A stretch of DNA of 64,000 nt from Gemmatimonadaceae bacterium (GCA_030647905.1 JAUSJA010000034.1:1-64000); one strand, 5' to 3'; positions 38,934 through 48,175 are shown, counted from the stretch's first letter. Notes: a model not told the origin generated them from the sequence alone. A program made the numbers and translations.

Positions 38934-39089
38934 AACCGAGAACGACACAGATCCGAGATGTGAGAGGCACAGTTGCAGGCGGCGAGTGGAGCAAGACGCG
39001 TTGCAAGGTACTTCTCTCACCGCTTATTGGCAGTACCTCGCGGCCGCTGACTATGCCTCTCACATCTCGGATCTGTGTCGTTCTCGGTT
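38934..39089. repeat. 156-bp element with perfect 36-bp inverted repeats
   Basis: The left arm (38934-38969, starting AACCGAGAACG and ending TGAGAGGCA) and the right arm (39054-39089) are exact reverse complements. The 84-bp spacer is not palindromic. The right arm and part of the spacer lie inside the 3' end of waaA and provide its last residues and stop. There is no T-run, so it is more like a small mobile or MITE-like repeat than a terminator. Confidence 0.85.
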
Positions 39090-40396
39090 CCGAAGTTTCC
39101 AGGACTGCGTCTCTGGAACAGCGACAGCACCAACTCGGTGGACCTGTCAGCAGCTCCAATCCCCGCCTCGACAACGCGCCTCGCCGACGCGCCTGCCTTG
39201 CGCAGAACCTGCGGATTTCTGAACCAGGCAAGAATGCGCGCCGTGATGTCACCAGAGCCCGGGCATCTCACCGCGCCGCCGCCTCCCGTGAGCAGTCGCG
39301 CGTCGCGGTTGTCCGCGTGCATCGGCCCGATCAGCACGGGCGCGCCGTAAGCGGCCGGCTCGAGCATCGAGTGCAACCCCGCGTCGTGGAATCCGCCGCC
39401 CACGTATGCCGCATGGCCCAGCGCGTACATGTCGGCGAGAATTCCGTACTGATCCACGAGCACCACGTCGGTTGGCTTCGACATTGTCTCGCTGGTGCGT
39501 GAAAGCGACAGCGAGCTCTCGCGGGCCCACTTCACAATTGCCGCGAGATGCGCCTCGGAAAGCTCGTGCGGCGCGATGATCAATCGCGTCTGTGGAAGTT
39601 GCCGCCGCGCCTGGATCCACGCGGGAAGAAGCCGCTGCTCATCCGAGGGCCATGTGGACCCCGCCACAAGCGTCGGCCGCGGATCGTCGTATCGCTGGAG
39701 CAGCGCATCACGGGATTCGCTCGGCGCATTCGCCTTCGCCCACACTTGGTCGTAGCGCGTGTCGCCGGTGACCGTCATGCGGTCGCCTCGAACTCCCATG
39801 CCGAGCAGACGCTCCGCGTCCGACGGAGAAATTGCGCCGACGACGTCGAGCGAGGCGTACGCATCGCGCAACGCGAGCAGCGCCAGCCCCGAACGCCGCC
39901 TCGACGATTCGGGAACGGTCGCGCTCAGCAGGCCCACCTTTACGCCGCGCGCAGCCGCCTGCTCCACGAGCAGCGGCCACACGTCGAGCTTGCTGAACAC
40001 GATCGCCGTCGGCCTCAGCGAGTCGAGCGCGAGCGCCGTGTCGCCCGCTGCGTCGAACGGGAGGTAATCGTGAAAATCGGCGCCCACGCCCTGCGCGAAC
40101 CGCTCCGCGCTCGGAGAGAAAAATGTGTAAGCGACCTGCGCGTCAGGACGCTGCGCACGGAAACGCTCGAGCACCGGCAGGGCCTGCAGTCCTTCGCCCA
40201 CCGACGGGGCGTGCACCCAGAGAAGCGGGCGCGCCGGATCGCGGCTCGAAGATGACCACGCAACGTAGCGACCGAGCAGGCCTCGCCGCGCCGTCATCGC
40301 TCTGAAGAATTTTGAATCTCCCGCCGGCGCCATGGCGACGGCAAGGCGGCTCATCGCACCGGCCGCACCATACGGAATGCGAATCAACGAGTGCAT
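39017..40396 (-). CDS. waaA: 3-deoxy-D-manno-octulosonic acid (Kdo) transferase
   Basis: A 459-residue protein of the WaaA/KdtA family (GT30), a little longer than typical (about 425). It shows LLWVHAPSVGEGLQALPVLE, YTFFSPSAERFA, FSKLDVWPLLVEQA, LVAGSTWPSDEQRLL, RLIIAPHELSEAHL, VVLVDQYGILADMYALG and VGGGFHDAGLHSMLEPAAYG. It adds Kdo to lipid A precursor at the inner membrane, so the organism makes an LPS-type outer membrane. The final 30 residues (after LFQRRSPG) come from the overlapping inverted-repeat element and look non-native. Confidence 0.93.
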   Translation of the reverse strand: MHSLIRIPYGAAGAMSRLAVAMAPAGDSKFFRAMTARRGLLGRYVAWSSSSRDPARPLLWVHAPSVGEGLQALPVLERFRAQRPDAQVAYTFFSPSAERFAQGVGADFHDYLPFDAAGDTALALDSLRPTAIVFSKLDVWPLLVEQAAARGVKVGLLSATVPESSRRRSGLALLALRDAYASLDVVGAISPSDAERLLGMGVRGDRMTVTGDTRYDQVWAKANAPSESRDALLQRYDDPRPTLVAGSTWPSDEQRLLPAWIQARRQLPQTRLIIAPHELSEAHLAAIVKWARESSLSLSRTSETMSKPTDVVLVDQYGILADMYALGHAAYVGGGFHDAGLHSMLEPAAYGAPVLIGPMHADNRDARLLTGGGGAVRCPGSGDITARILAWFRNPQVLRKAGASARRVVEAGIGAADRSTELVLSLFQRRSPGNFGTENDTDPRCERHSQRPRGTANKR

Positions 40397-40417
40397 GGCG
40401 CGCGCGCCGCTAGCTCG

Positions 40418-41125
40418 TCAATGCGTCGGAGCGCTTCCGCTCTTCGCTATCGCGGCGTCGAGCACCGGCCGCATGTCGGCGAACGGCAGCGCGCCCGCGA
40501 GAATCGAATCGCCGACTATGAAGCTCGGAGTGGATTGCACCCCTGCCGACTCGGCGCGGTCGTGGTCCGCCATGATCAGCGGCAGCATTCGCTTCGAATC
40601 CACGCACTTGCTCCACTCCGCTACGTCCACTCCCACGGTCCGCGCGATGGAGTCGAGCACCGGACGGGGATCGGGCATCGGAGTCCACTGCTTCTGCGAA
40701 TTGAACAGTGCGTCGTGGTACTGCCAGAATTTGTTCTGTGCGCTCGCGCACATCGCCGCCTCGGCCGTGATCACCGCGTGCTGGTGCTGGCCGAGCGGAA
40801 AGTTGATGTACGCAACCTTTACCTTTCCGCTGCGTACGTATTCGTTGATGAATGTCTTGTATGATTCGTCGTGCCACTGCTTGCAGTACGGGCACTGGAA
40901 GTCGCTGGCGATGATGACCCACGTTCTGGCGGTGCTGTCGCCGTCCACACGTCCGTGATCAGCGGCGGCAACGACGAGGTCGGTGGCGGGTGCGGTCGTC
41001 TTCGTCGGCGCTGCCGCCGAAGCGGCAGCGTCGGTTGGCCGCGGGTTTGAATTGGCGGGGCTGCAAGCCAGCAACAACAGGATCGCAACAAGCGCGGCAC
41101 CAAAGTTGACTCGGTGTATCGGCAT
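40418..41125 (-). CDS. DsbA-like thioredoxin-fold lipoprotein
   Basis: A 235-residue protein with lipoprotein signal AILLLLACSP. An Ala/Thr-rich linker leads to a thioredoxin fold of the DsbA/Thioredoxin_4 type. TWVIIASDFQCPYCKQWHDE has the redox CPYC motif, INFPLGQHQHAVITAEAAMCA follows, and the cis-Pro is in AGVQSTPSFIVGD. It likely catalyses disulfide formation or isomerisation in the periplasm. It is 21 bp upstream of waaA on the same strand. Plasmid-borne or sporulation variants of the fold exist, so its exact substrate is open. Confidence 0.87.
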   Translation of the reverse strand: MPIHRVNFGAALVAILLLLACSPANSNPRPTDAAASAAAPTKTTAPATDLVVAAADHGRVDGDSTARTWVIIASDFQCPYCKQWHDESYKTFINEYVRSGKVKVAYINFPLGQHQHAVITAEAAMCASAQNKFWQYHDALFNSQKQWTPMPDPRPVLDSIARTVGVDVAEWSKCVDSKRMLPLIMADHDRAESAGVQSTPSFIVGDSILAGALPFADMRPVLDAAIAKSGSAPTH

Positions 41126-41198
41126 CCGCTAAATAGGTGGCGGCCGAAGGGTTGAAATCAAGGGTGGAGGAACGATTCACGGTATAGCTGTTCTGCAC

Positions 41199-42059
41199 GT
41201 GCGCGCCGCGGCGCGAAACATTCAGGCAGTGGCGCTGGCCGCAACTCTGGTGCTGCCTCTGCCCGCTGCGGCGCAGGAGCCGGTGATCCCTTCACCTACC
41301 GGACTCGTCAACGATTTCGCCCACGTGCTCGACTCCGGAGCCATCGAGCGGATGACGCGAATCGCCGAGGACGTGCGAGCGAAATCGCGTGGCGAGATAG
41401 CGATCGTTACCCTTCCTGATCTCGGTGGGCGCGACGTCGCCGATGTGGCGCTGCGCATCGGTCGGGAGTGGAAGGTCGGAAAAGTCGGCACGCCCGGTGA
41501 TCCCACGCGGAACGCCGGCGCCGTCATCCTCCTGGTCCCGAAGGAAACAAGCTCCGACAATCGCGGCCGCTGTTTCGTCCTCACGGGGCAGGGGACGGAG
41601 GGATTCATCACCGACGCCACCGCCGGCGACATCTGCCGCACGGCGACCCCGGACTTCATCAACCGCGATTATTCCTCGGGTCTCGAGCGGGTGACGCTGC
41701 TCACAGCCGAGCGCTTCGCGTCGGAGTTCAATTTCTCTCTCGATACCTCGCTCGTTCCCCCCGCACCGGTGCGGCGGGAGCCAGGGTCGTCGGGTGGCGG
41801 AATTCCGCCGATTGTCATCCTCATCATCTTCTTCGTCGTGCTGAGCATTCTCAGTAGCGCCAGCCGGCGCGGAGGGCGAGGAGGCCGGAGCGGATGCGGA
41901 GATGGCCTGCCGCTCCTTCTCCTGATGGGCAGCAGCGGAGGACGGAGATCCGGTGGCGGTGGCTGGGGCGGCGGCGGATTCGGTGGTGGTGGCGGGGGCT
42001 TCGGCGGATTCGGCGGCGGGGGCGGATTCTCCGGTGGCGGCGGGGGATCCAACTGGTAA
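41199..42059 (+). CDS. TPM-domain membrane protein with glycine-rich tail
   Basis: The protein has 286 residues from GTG 41199. A signal peptide (AVALAATLVLPLPAAAQ) is followed by a TPM domain (about 30-180) with PSPTGLVNDFAHVLDSGAIE, GEIAIVTLPDLGGRDV and NAGAVILLVPKE. One transmembrane helix follows (PPIVILIIFFVVLSILSS). The tail is Gly/Ser/Trp-rich (GGGGWGGGGFGGGGGGFGG). TPM proteins are often linked to LemA genes, and a lemA gene indeed lies about 0.8 kb downstream. Proposed roles include photosystem repair or phosphatase-like activity in other taxa; here it is uncharacterised. Confidence 0.85.
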   Translation: MRAAARNIQAVALAATLVLPLPAAAQEPVIPSPTGLVNDFAHVLDSGAIERMTRIAEDVRAKSRGEIAIVTLPDLGGRDVADVALRIGREWKVGKVGTPGDPTRNAGAVILLVPKETSSDNRGRCFVLTGQGTEGFITDATAGDICRTATPDFINRDYSSGLERVTLLTAERFASEFNFSLDTSLVPPAPVRREPGSSGGGIPPIVILIIFFVVLSILSSASRRGGRGGRSGCGDGLPLLLLMGSSGGRRSGGGGWGGGGFGGGGGGFGGFGGGGGFSGGGGGSNW

Positions 42060-42110
42060 AAAACGAGACGCACAGATTGCAGAGACGCAGAAATCGAAAA
42101 TGGACCAACT

Positions 42111-42821
42111 ATGGCAATGACACTGAATGAGCTTGTATCGCAGCTTCGCAACGCGTACGGCAGCACGCTGCAGTCCGTGATTCTCTATGGCTCGGCAGTC
42201 GCCGGGGAGCACATCGCGAAGAAGTCGGATTACAACGTGCTCGTGATACTCGACGCTGTTCCGCTCGACCGGCTCGCCGCGGTGGGAGCGGTGCTGCGCG
42301 CGTGGGCGGACGGCGGCAATCCTCCTCCGATGACCTTCACGAGCGCCGAGTGGAAGTCGTCATCCGACGTGTTTCCGATGGAGTACGCGGACATACTGGA
42401 GCGGCACAGCGTGCTCTACGGCGAGGATGCGACCCAGGGCATCACCGTGTCCAGAGCCAACCTGAGACTCCAGGTCGAGCAGCAGGCGCTGGGCAAGCTG
42501 CTGCATCTGAGGCGCGGCGCGATGGCAGCGGGCGATGACTCCGGCGAGCAGATGAGGCTCATCGAGGCGAGCCTGAGCGCGATCATGGTGGTTTTTCGCG
42601 GCGTCGTGCGCCTGCACGGGGAAGTGCCGTCGCAGGATTATTCGGAGCTCAGTGCCGATGTCGCGCGGAAGGCGGGGTTCGACGCAACGCCGGTCGAACG
42701 CGCCGTCGAGCACGTGCGCGGAACCATGAAACTGAAGCGCGCGGATGCCGGCATGGTGCTCGCGGGGTACATGGCCGGCATGGAGGCGCTGGTGGCGTAT
42801 CTCGACCGGTTCACGGCATAA
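42111..42821 (+). CDS. nucleotidyltransferase-like protein
   Basis: This 236-residue protein starts at ATG 42111. VILYGSAVAGEHIAKKSDYN is the Pol-beta-type nucleotidyltransferase start: the GS motif (residues 27-28) and the acidic pair position. The second acidic residue is Asn (D40, N42), so metal binding may be altered. The C-terminal half is helical (LGKLLHLRRGAMAAG and onward), compatible with a HEPN-like or substrate-binding bundle. It lies between the TPM and LemA genes and may be cotranscribed with them. Substrate is unknown. Confidence 0.7.
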   Translation: MAMTLNELVSQLRNAYGSTLQSVILYGSAVAGEHIAKKSDYNVLVILDAVPLDRLAAVGAVLRAWADGGNPPPMTFTSAEWKSSSDVFPMEYADILERHSVLYGEDATQGITVSRANLRLQVEQQALGKLLHLRRGAMAAGDDSGEQMRLIEASLSAIMVVFRGVVRLHGEVPSQDYSELSADVARKAGFDATPVERAVEHVRGTMKLKRADAGMVLAGYMAGMEALVAYLDRFTA

Positions 42822-42879
42822 ACTTTTCCGACGGCATTAGCGTAGGTTATTTCGACTCACTTAACGAGGCACAAGACAT

Positions 42880-43455
42880 ATGAAACGCCGCTATCTAGCC
42901 ATTCTCGCACCGCTTGCGCTCTCAGGGTGTGGATACAACAGGATTCAAACGCTCGACGAGACCGCATCGTCCGCCAAGCAGCAGATCGAGGTGCAGCTCC
43001 AGCGCCGCGCCGATCTCGTGCCGAATCTCGTGAATACCGTGAAGGGATATGCGGCGCACGAGGAGGGAGTGTTCACGCAGGTCGCCAATGCACGCGCCGC
43101 CCTGAGCGGCGCCGTCCGGAGTGGTGATCCGGCTCAACAGGTTGCCGCCGATGCGCAACTCACCGGAGCGCTGGGACGGCTTCTGGCGATTGCCGAAGCG
43201 TATCCTCAGCTCAAGGCCGACCAGACGTTCCTGCGTCTCCAGGACGAGCTCTCGGGGACCGAGAACAGGATCGCCGTGTCGCGCAGCGACTACAACGCGG
43301 CGGTGCGTGATTACAACACGTACATTCGCGGGTTTCCGCAGGTGCTGACGGCGAAGGTAACCGGAGCAAAGTCGCGCCCATACTACGATGCGCCGCCTGT
43401 CTCCGATTCCGCTCCCGCCGTCGATTTTTCGAAACCGGCAGCACCCGCGAAGTAA
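42880..43455 (+). CDS. lemA: LemA-family lipoprotein
   Basis: The protein has 191 residues. A lipoprotein signal LAPLALSGC is followed by GYNRIQTLDETASSAKQQIE, VQLQRRADLVPNLVNTVKGY, LAIAEAYPQLKADQTFLRLQ and the end SDYNAAVRDYNTYIRGFP. All are conserved LemA helices. LemA proteins are coiled-coil membrane proteins of unclear function, usually next to TPM genes as here. A short proline-rich tail follows the domain. Confidence 0.92.
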   Translation: MKRRYLAILAPLALSGCGYNRIQTLDETASSAKQQIEVQLQRRADLVPNLVNTVKGYAAHEEGVFTQVANARAALSGAVRSGDPAQQVAADAQLTGALGRLLAIAEAYPQLKADQTFLRLQDELSGTENRIAVSRSDYNAAVRDYNTYIRGFPQVLTAKVTGAKSRPYYDAPPVSDSAPAVDFSKPAAPAK

Positions 43456-43510
43456 CTGGAGAGCCCGGCCGAGCGTCCTTACGAAACGCTCACACACATC
43501 TGACGCTCTC

Positions 43511-43539
43511 TTGACACCGGGAGAGTGCTCGCCTATCTA
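43511..43539 (+). promoter_or_regulatory. sigma-70 promoter of the second SusC/SusD operon
   Basis: TTGACA (43511-43516), a 17-bp spacer and TATCTA (43534-43539) give a near-consensus promoter. The start point would fall near 43547, giving a leader of about 90 bases before the receptor gene. Confidence 0.7.
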
Positions 43540-43551
43540 AGGCGCACTATT

Positions 43552-43607
43552 CGACCGGGCAAAATTCTTTTGTCCGGTCGAGCTGGTCTGTCGTCCTTCC
43601 CGGACGA
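43552..43607 (+). promoter_or_regulatory. structured 5' leader of the second SusC/SusD operon
   Basis: Hairpin 1 (43552-43580) has a 13-bp stem, CGACCGGGCAAAA pairing with TTTTGTCCGGTCG (one G-T pair), around a TTC loop. Hairpin 2 (43591-43607) pairs TCGTCC with GGACGA. Both lie in the predicted transcript leader. They could stabilise the mRNA or act in regulation. Confidence 0.5.
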
Positions 43608-43637
43608 TTCGGACCGGGTCCTTTGTGACTCCAACCT

Positions 43638-46600
43638 ATGGAGAGAGGCGTGAGAACAACTCGTACGTTCTTAATGTCGCTCCTGCTGCTCGGGCTGTTC
43701 AGCACGAGCGCATGGGCGCAAACGCGGCGCATCAACGGCCGCGTCACCGCATTAGGCAGCACCGATCCTATCCCTTCGGCGACTGTAAACGTTGTCGGCA
43801 CCACGTTTGGCGCCGTCACCGACGCTGACGGCAGGTTCTCGGTCACTGCACCTGAAGGTCCTGTCACTCTGCGCGTGCGCAGAATCGGCTACGCTCCGAA
43901 GAATATCGCGGTGGCGTCCGGGCTCACCGAAGTGGCGATCAGCCTGCCGAGAGACGTCCTCGAGCTCGACAAGCAGGTCATCACGGGAACAGCGACGACG
44001 GTTGCATCGGTCAACGCGCCGAACGCCGTCACCGTTCTGTCCACCGACCAGATCAACCGCGTTCCGGCACAGACGCTCGACAACGCGCTGCAGGGCAAGA
44101 TCCCCGGCGCGATCGTCTCCACGAACTCCGGCGCGCCGGGCGGTGGAACGCAGATCCAGCTCCGCGGCGTCAACACGATCAACGGTGCGTTCAGCCCCAT
44201 CTACGTCGTGGACGGAGTCATCGTCAACAACTCGGCGATCTCCAACGGCCTGAACGTCATCACACAGGCCTCGCGCTCCGGCGGCGTCGCGAACTTCGCG
44301 TCGAGCCAGGACCAGATGGTCAACCGCATCGCCGACCTCAACCCGAACGACATCGAGAGCATCCAGGTCCTGAAGGGACCCTCGGCGAGCTCGATCTACG
44401 GATCGGTTGGAGCCAACGGCGTAATCATCATCAGCACCAAGAAGGGCCGCGCCGGCAAGACGACGCTCGACATGACTCAGCGATTCGGCACCTACACGCT
44501 GGCGAACAAGCTCGGACCGTTCCTCTGCTTCAAGTCGGCTGATGAAGCCGCGGACGGCGGCTGGATCGGCGGCGGAAAGGATGCGACCCTCTTCAATGCG
44601 GCGACGAACAAGTGCCACGACTACGAAGAGGAGTTCTACGGCAACAACAAGCTCGCCTACCAGACTGTCGCTTCGCTGCGTGGCGCCACGAGCAGCGGAA
44701 CCAACTTCTTCATCTCCGGCCTCGCTCAGCACGACAACGGACTCGCTCCGAACGACTTCTATCAGAAGCAGTCGCTTCGCGTGAACGTCGGCCACCAGCT
44801 CGGAACGCGGCTCAGCCTGCAGGCCAATACCGAAATCCTGCACTCGCTCACCCAGCGCGGTGTCAGCGGTAACGACAACACCGGTATCAACCCGTACACG
44901 ACGTTCTCGCAGACGCCGAGCTTCATTGATCTTCAGCGTCAGCCGGACGGCACGTTCCCGAAGAATCCGCAGCGCGCGGTCGGGAACAGCAATCCGTTCC
45001 AGAACGCCGACCTTGTCAAGACTCCGGAAAACGTCTTCCGTCTCATCGGAAGCGCCACCGGCAGCTACAACATCCTCGCGGCCGAGCGGCAGACGCTTGA
45101 CCTGACGATGACGGGCGGTGTGGACGCTTACAATGACGAGGCGAAGGTCATCTCGCCTGCGACGGCGTATGTCGAGCAGGTGAACGCGAACCCCGGCACG
45201 CTGGTTCTGACGAATGCCAACGTCGTGCACGCGAACCTCAACGGGACCCTGGCTCACCGGCTGATCACGAACGCCTTCAGCGCGACGACATCCGGCGGAT
45301 TCCGTCAGACGCGCCGCGAAATCAATCAGGTCAACAACATCGGCCGCGGCGTGTTCCCCGGCGTGACCAACGTCGGCCTCGCTGTTCAGACTTTCATCAA
45401 CCAGGCTCAGAGCACCGACAAGGTGTTCGCGCTGTTCGCGCAGGAAGAGCTGCTCGCGCTGAACGAGCGCCTGCTCCTGACCGCAGGGATCAATAGCGAG
45501 CGGTCGAGCAACAATGGCGACGCGAGCAAGATGAACGCGTATCCGAAGTTCGCCGCCTCGCTGCGCCTGCCCGAGATGCTTCCCAAAGTCAACGAGATGA
45601 AGCTCCGTCTGGCCTGGGGCAGGGCTGGTACCCAGCCGACGGCAGGCAAGTTCACGTTCCTCACGACGCTGTTCAACGAAGGACGCTCCGGTCTGCGCGC
45701 CTCGACGGTCAAGGGTTTCTCCGGAATCAAGCCGGAAACCGCGACCGAGCTCGAAGGCGGCTTCGATCTCCAGGCGTTCAACGGACGTAGCCGCCTGTCG
45801 TTCTCACAGTGGCGGAAAACGGTCACCGACCTGCTCCTGCAGGCCAACACGGCGCCGTCCACCGGCTTCACGAGCCAGTACATCAACGGTGGGAAGATCG
45901 TCAACAACGGAACCGAGGTCGAACTCGGCATCACGCCGATCCAGACCGACCGGCTCGAGTGGGTCTCGAACACCACCTTCTCGCGCTTCAAGGGCAAGGT
46001 GACGGAGCTCCCGGTGCCGGCATTCAATCCTGGCGTCGGATCGTTCGGAAGCCGCTTCGGAAACGTCTTCATCCAGAAGGGTGAGTCGCCGACCGTCATT
46101 CAGGCGGTGAACGAGTGCGCAGTGGCCGTCGCGCCGCGCAGCGCCACGGCGCCGTTCGGCGGAAGCTGCCCGTCAGCCAGCCGCATTCTGCACTTCGTGG
46201 GTGATGCGATGCCCGATTTCACCATGGGCTTCAGCAACGACTTCACCTTCGGCCCCATCCGCCTCGGCTCGCTCTTCGACTGGCGCAAGGGTGGTGACGT
46301 GATCAACCTCACGAACAACTATTTCGACTCTGGCCTTCTCGGCGACACGGCAGTCGGTAACAACCGCGTGACGGCATTCCGCGGCGGCAAGGCAGTATAT
46401 GTGGAGGATGCCGGCTTTGTGAAGCTTCGCGAGCTGACGCTGGCGTACCAGCTCCCGGCTGCCCTCGCGAGCCGCCTGTTCAACGGGCGCGCTGAGGCGG
46501 CGAGAATCGAGTTGAGCGGTCGCAACCTGATCACGTGGACCAACTACACGGGCCTCGATCCGGAAGTGTCGAACTTCTCGAACGTCGCCCTTGGACGCAT

Positions 46601-46664
46601 TCAGGACGTGACGCCGTATCCGCCAAGCAGAAGCTTCTTCTTCTCAATCAACGCCACCTTCTAG
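43638..46664 (+). CDS. SusC/RagA-family TonB-linked outer-membrane receptor
   Basis: A 1008-residue protein. The signal peptide is TFLMSLLLLGLFSTSAWAQ; ATG 43638 is used, though GTG 43650 or ATG 43674 could also start it. The CarboxypepD_reg domain has INGRVTALGSTDPIPSATV and VTDADGRFSVTAPEG. The plug domain has LDKQVITGTATTVASVNAPN, LDNALQGKIPGAIVSTNSG, IQLRGVNTINGAFSPIYVVDG and IESIQVLKGPSASSIYG. The barrel extends to the end SFFFSINATF with the usual terminal aromatic. It is paired with a SusD-like gene 19 bp downstream. Confidence 0.95.
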   Translation: MERGVRTTRTFLMSLLLLGLFSTSAWAQTRRINGRVTALGSTDPIPSATVNVVGTTFGAVTDADGRFSVTAPEGPVTLRVRRIGYAPKNIAVASGLTEVAISLPRDVLELDKQVITGTATTVASVNAPNAVTVLSTDQINRVPAQTLDNALQGKIPGAIVSTNSGAPGGGTQIQLRGVNTINGAFSPIYVVDGVIVNNSAISNGLNVITQASRSGGVANFASSQDQMVNRIADLNPNDIESIQVLKGPSASSIYGSVGANGVIIISTKKGRAGKTTLDMTQRFGTYTLANKLGPFLCFKSADEAADGGWIGGGKDATLFNAATNKCHDYEEEFYGNNKLAYQTVASLRGATSSGTNFFISGLAQHDNGLAPNDFYQKQSLRVNVGHQLGTRLSLQANTEILHSLTQRGVSGNDNTGINPYTTFSQTPSFIDLQRQPDGTFPKNPQRAVGNSNPFQNADLVKTPENVFRLIGSATGSYNILAAERQTLDLTMTGGVDAYNDEAKVISPATAYVEQVNANPGTLVLTNANVVHANLNGTLAHRLITNAFSATTSGGFRQTRREINQVNNIGRGVFPGVTNVGLAVQTFINQAQSTDKVFALFAQEELLALNERLLLTAGINSERSSNNGDASKMNAYPKFAASLRLPEMLPKVNEMKLRLAWGRAGTQPTAGKFTFLTTLFNEGRSGLRASTVKGFSGIKPETATELEGGFDLQAFNGRSRLSFSQWRKTVTDLLLQANTAPSTGFTSQYINGGKIVNNGTEVELGITPIQTDRLEWVSNTTFSRFKGKVTELPVPAFNPGVGSFGSRFGNVFIQKGESPTVIQAVNECAVAVAPRSATAPFGGSCPSASRILHFVGDAMPDFTMGFSNDFTFGPIRLGSLFDWRKGGDVINLTNNYFDSGLLGDTAVGNNRVTAFRGGKAVYVEDAGFVKLRELTLAYQLPAALASRLFNGRAEAARIELSGRNLITWTNYTGLDPEVSNFSNVALGRIQDVTPYPPSRSFFFSINATF

Positions 46665-46683
46665 TCATCGAGTGATCTCACAT

Positions 46684-48102
46684 ATGAGGAAATACACAAT
46701 GATTGCGCTCGGGCTGGCGGCTGTCGCCGTCGCCGGGTGCAAAGACAGCTCGATCGTGAATCCGGAGGATGCGCCGACGGTCGAAGCTCTGAGTGGCGCG
46801 CTCACGCGCGGCTCGCTCCAGCAGGTCGCGACCGGCGTTCTCGCTCAGGATCGCGCAGCAGTAGTTGGAACGTTCACGCATTACGTCCTGTCGGCGATCT
46901 TCGCGCGCGACGTGTACCGCATTGACGCGTCGGAGCCGCGCTACGTCGGCGAGACGCTCGCCGGCCAGCCCGATCCGGGCAGTTTCGCCGGCGGCGGCGG
47001 ATGGACGCAGTTCTACACCGCGACTCGCGCGGCGTCGAACCTGCTGATCGCTCTTCCCTCGGCGTCCGCCGCCGAGGTGAGCGCGGCCGAGAAGAGCGCG
47101 ACTGCGGGCTTTATCAAGACGATCAAGGCGATGGATTACTATCGCCTCGCCGAGCTTCGCGACACCGTCGGCATCGCCATTCAGAGTGACAACCCGGACG
47201 AGGTCACTACGATTCGATGCAAGACTCCCGCGCTGGCGTACATTGCGGCGCTGCTGGACAGCGCCCTGGTGGACCTCAATGCGGCGGGCGCAGCGACGAA
47301 CCTTCCATTCGTTCTGCCGACCGGCTTCACCGGATTCGGCCGGAACTACCGGGTCGTCAGCAACGTCATCATCTTCAACCGCGCTCTGAAGGGCAAGGTT
47401 GATTTCTACCGCGGACTGGACAGGACCAGCCCGCAGCCGGCGTTGTTCACGCAGTCTATCACCGAGCTGACGCAGGCTCTGGGCGGCGCCGCTGCTGGCG
47501 CGGTCCCGGCGTCGCAGTTCTCCGTCGGTGCGTACTACAACTTCGTTCCGGGTGGCTCGGAGGCGACGGCCAACAACCGTTCCGACGACAAGATCGGCTT
47601 GAACCCGGCGGTGAAGGACAGCATCCAGGCCGGGGACACGCGTGCTTCGAAGATCGTCAATCGCAGCGCGACGCTGTCGGGCTTCGGTATCTCGACGTCG
47701 ATCACGTACGTCGGATCGGTTCCGAGCAGCACCAACCAGACTCTGCCGATCGGCATCCTGCGTGACGAAGAGTTGGTTCTTCTCCGCGCCCAGGCGTACA
47801 TCGAGGCGGGCAACTTCGCCGCCGCGACGGCCGACCTGAACTCGGTCCGCACGTCGTACGGGCTCGCTCCGTACGCAGTGTTCACGTCGAAGGAAGTGGC
47901 CCGCAGCGCGGCTCTGTACGAGAAGCGCTACTCGCTGCTCTTCGAAGGTCCGCAGCGTCTCGTGGATCTCCGCGGGTACGGCCGTCTCAACGGCACGTAT
48001 CTGAAGAAGGAGACGGCGACGGATCCGTACAACGCAGCGTTCCCGATTCCGCGTGCCGAGCAGGATGCGCGGAACAACGACTTCGCCTGCAAGGCGACGT
48101 AA
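46684..48102 (+). CDS. SusD/RagB-like lipoprotein
   Basis: About 472 residues from ATG 46684, chosen because MRKYTMIALGLAAVAVAGC is a clean lipoprotein signal; an upstream GTG (46672) adds four residues. SATAGFIKTIKAMDYYRLAELRDTVG and LALL-type helices resemble the SusD TPR core, and KEVARSAALYEKRYSLLFEG, then PQRLVDLRGYGR, resembles the C-terminal SusD region. The sequence is a divergent member of the superfamily. It follows the SusC gene and should form the lid of that transporter. Confidence 0.83.
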   Translation: MRKYTMIALGLAAVAVAGCKDSSIVNPEDAPTVEALSGALTRGSLQQVATGVLAQDRAAVVGTFTHYVLSAIFARDVYRIDASEPRYVGETLAGQPDPGSFAGGGGWTQFYTATRAASNLLIALPSASAAEVSAAEKSATAGFIKTIKAMDYYRLAELRDTVGIAIQSDNPDEVTTIRCKTPALAYIAALLDSALVDLNAAGAATNLPFVLPTGFTGFGRNYRVVSNVIIFNRALKGKVDFYRGLDRTSPQPALFTQSITELTQALGGAAAGAVPASQFSVGAYYNFVPGGSEATANNRSDDKIGLNPAVKDSIQAGDTRASKIVNRSATLSGFGISTSITYVGSVPSSTNQTLPIGILRDEELVLLRAQAYIEAGNFAAATADLNSVRTSYGLAPYAVFTSKEVARSAALYEKRYSLLFEGPQRLVDLRGYGRLNGTYLKKETATDPYNAAFPIPRAEQDARNNDFACKAT

Positions 48103-48107
48103 GAAGA

Positions 48108-48175
48108 CCGCTACCCGCTACCCGCTACCCGAAGCTCACAGCAACGGGTAGCGGGTAGCGGGTAACGGGTAGCGG
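48108..48175. repeat. inverted array of TACCCGC-type heptamers
   Basis: Three and a half CCGCTAC units (48108-48131) face four GGGTAGC-type units (48145-48175) across a 13-bp loop, so the region can fold into a long hairpin. It starts 6 bp after the SusD stop and may act as an mRNA 3' barrier. No T-run follows. Confidence 0.75.

Noticed and set aside
43752-45257. 501-residue minus-strand ORF inside the second SusC gene
   Set aside because: Composition is that of a reverse-complement shadow (runs of Arg, Asp and Val), with no recognisable motif or ribosome site.
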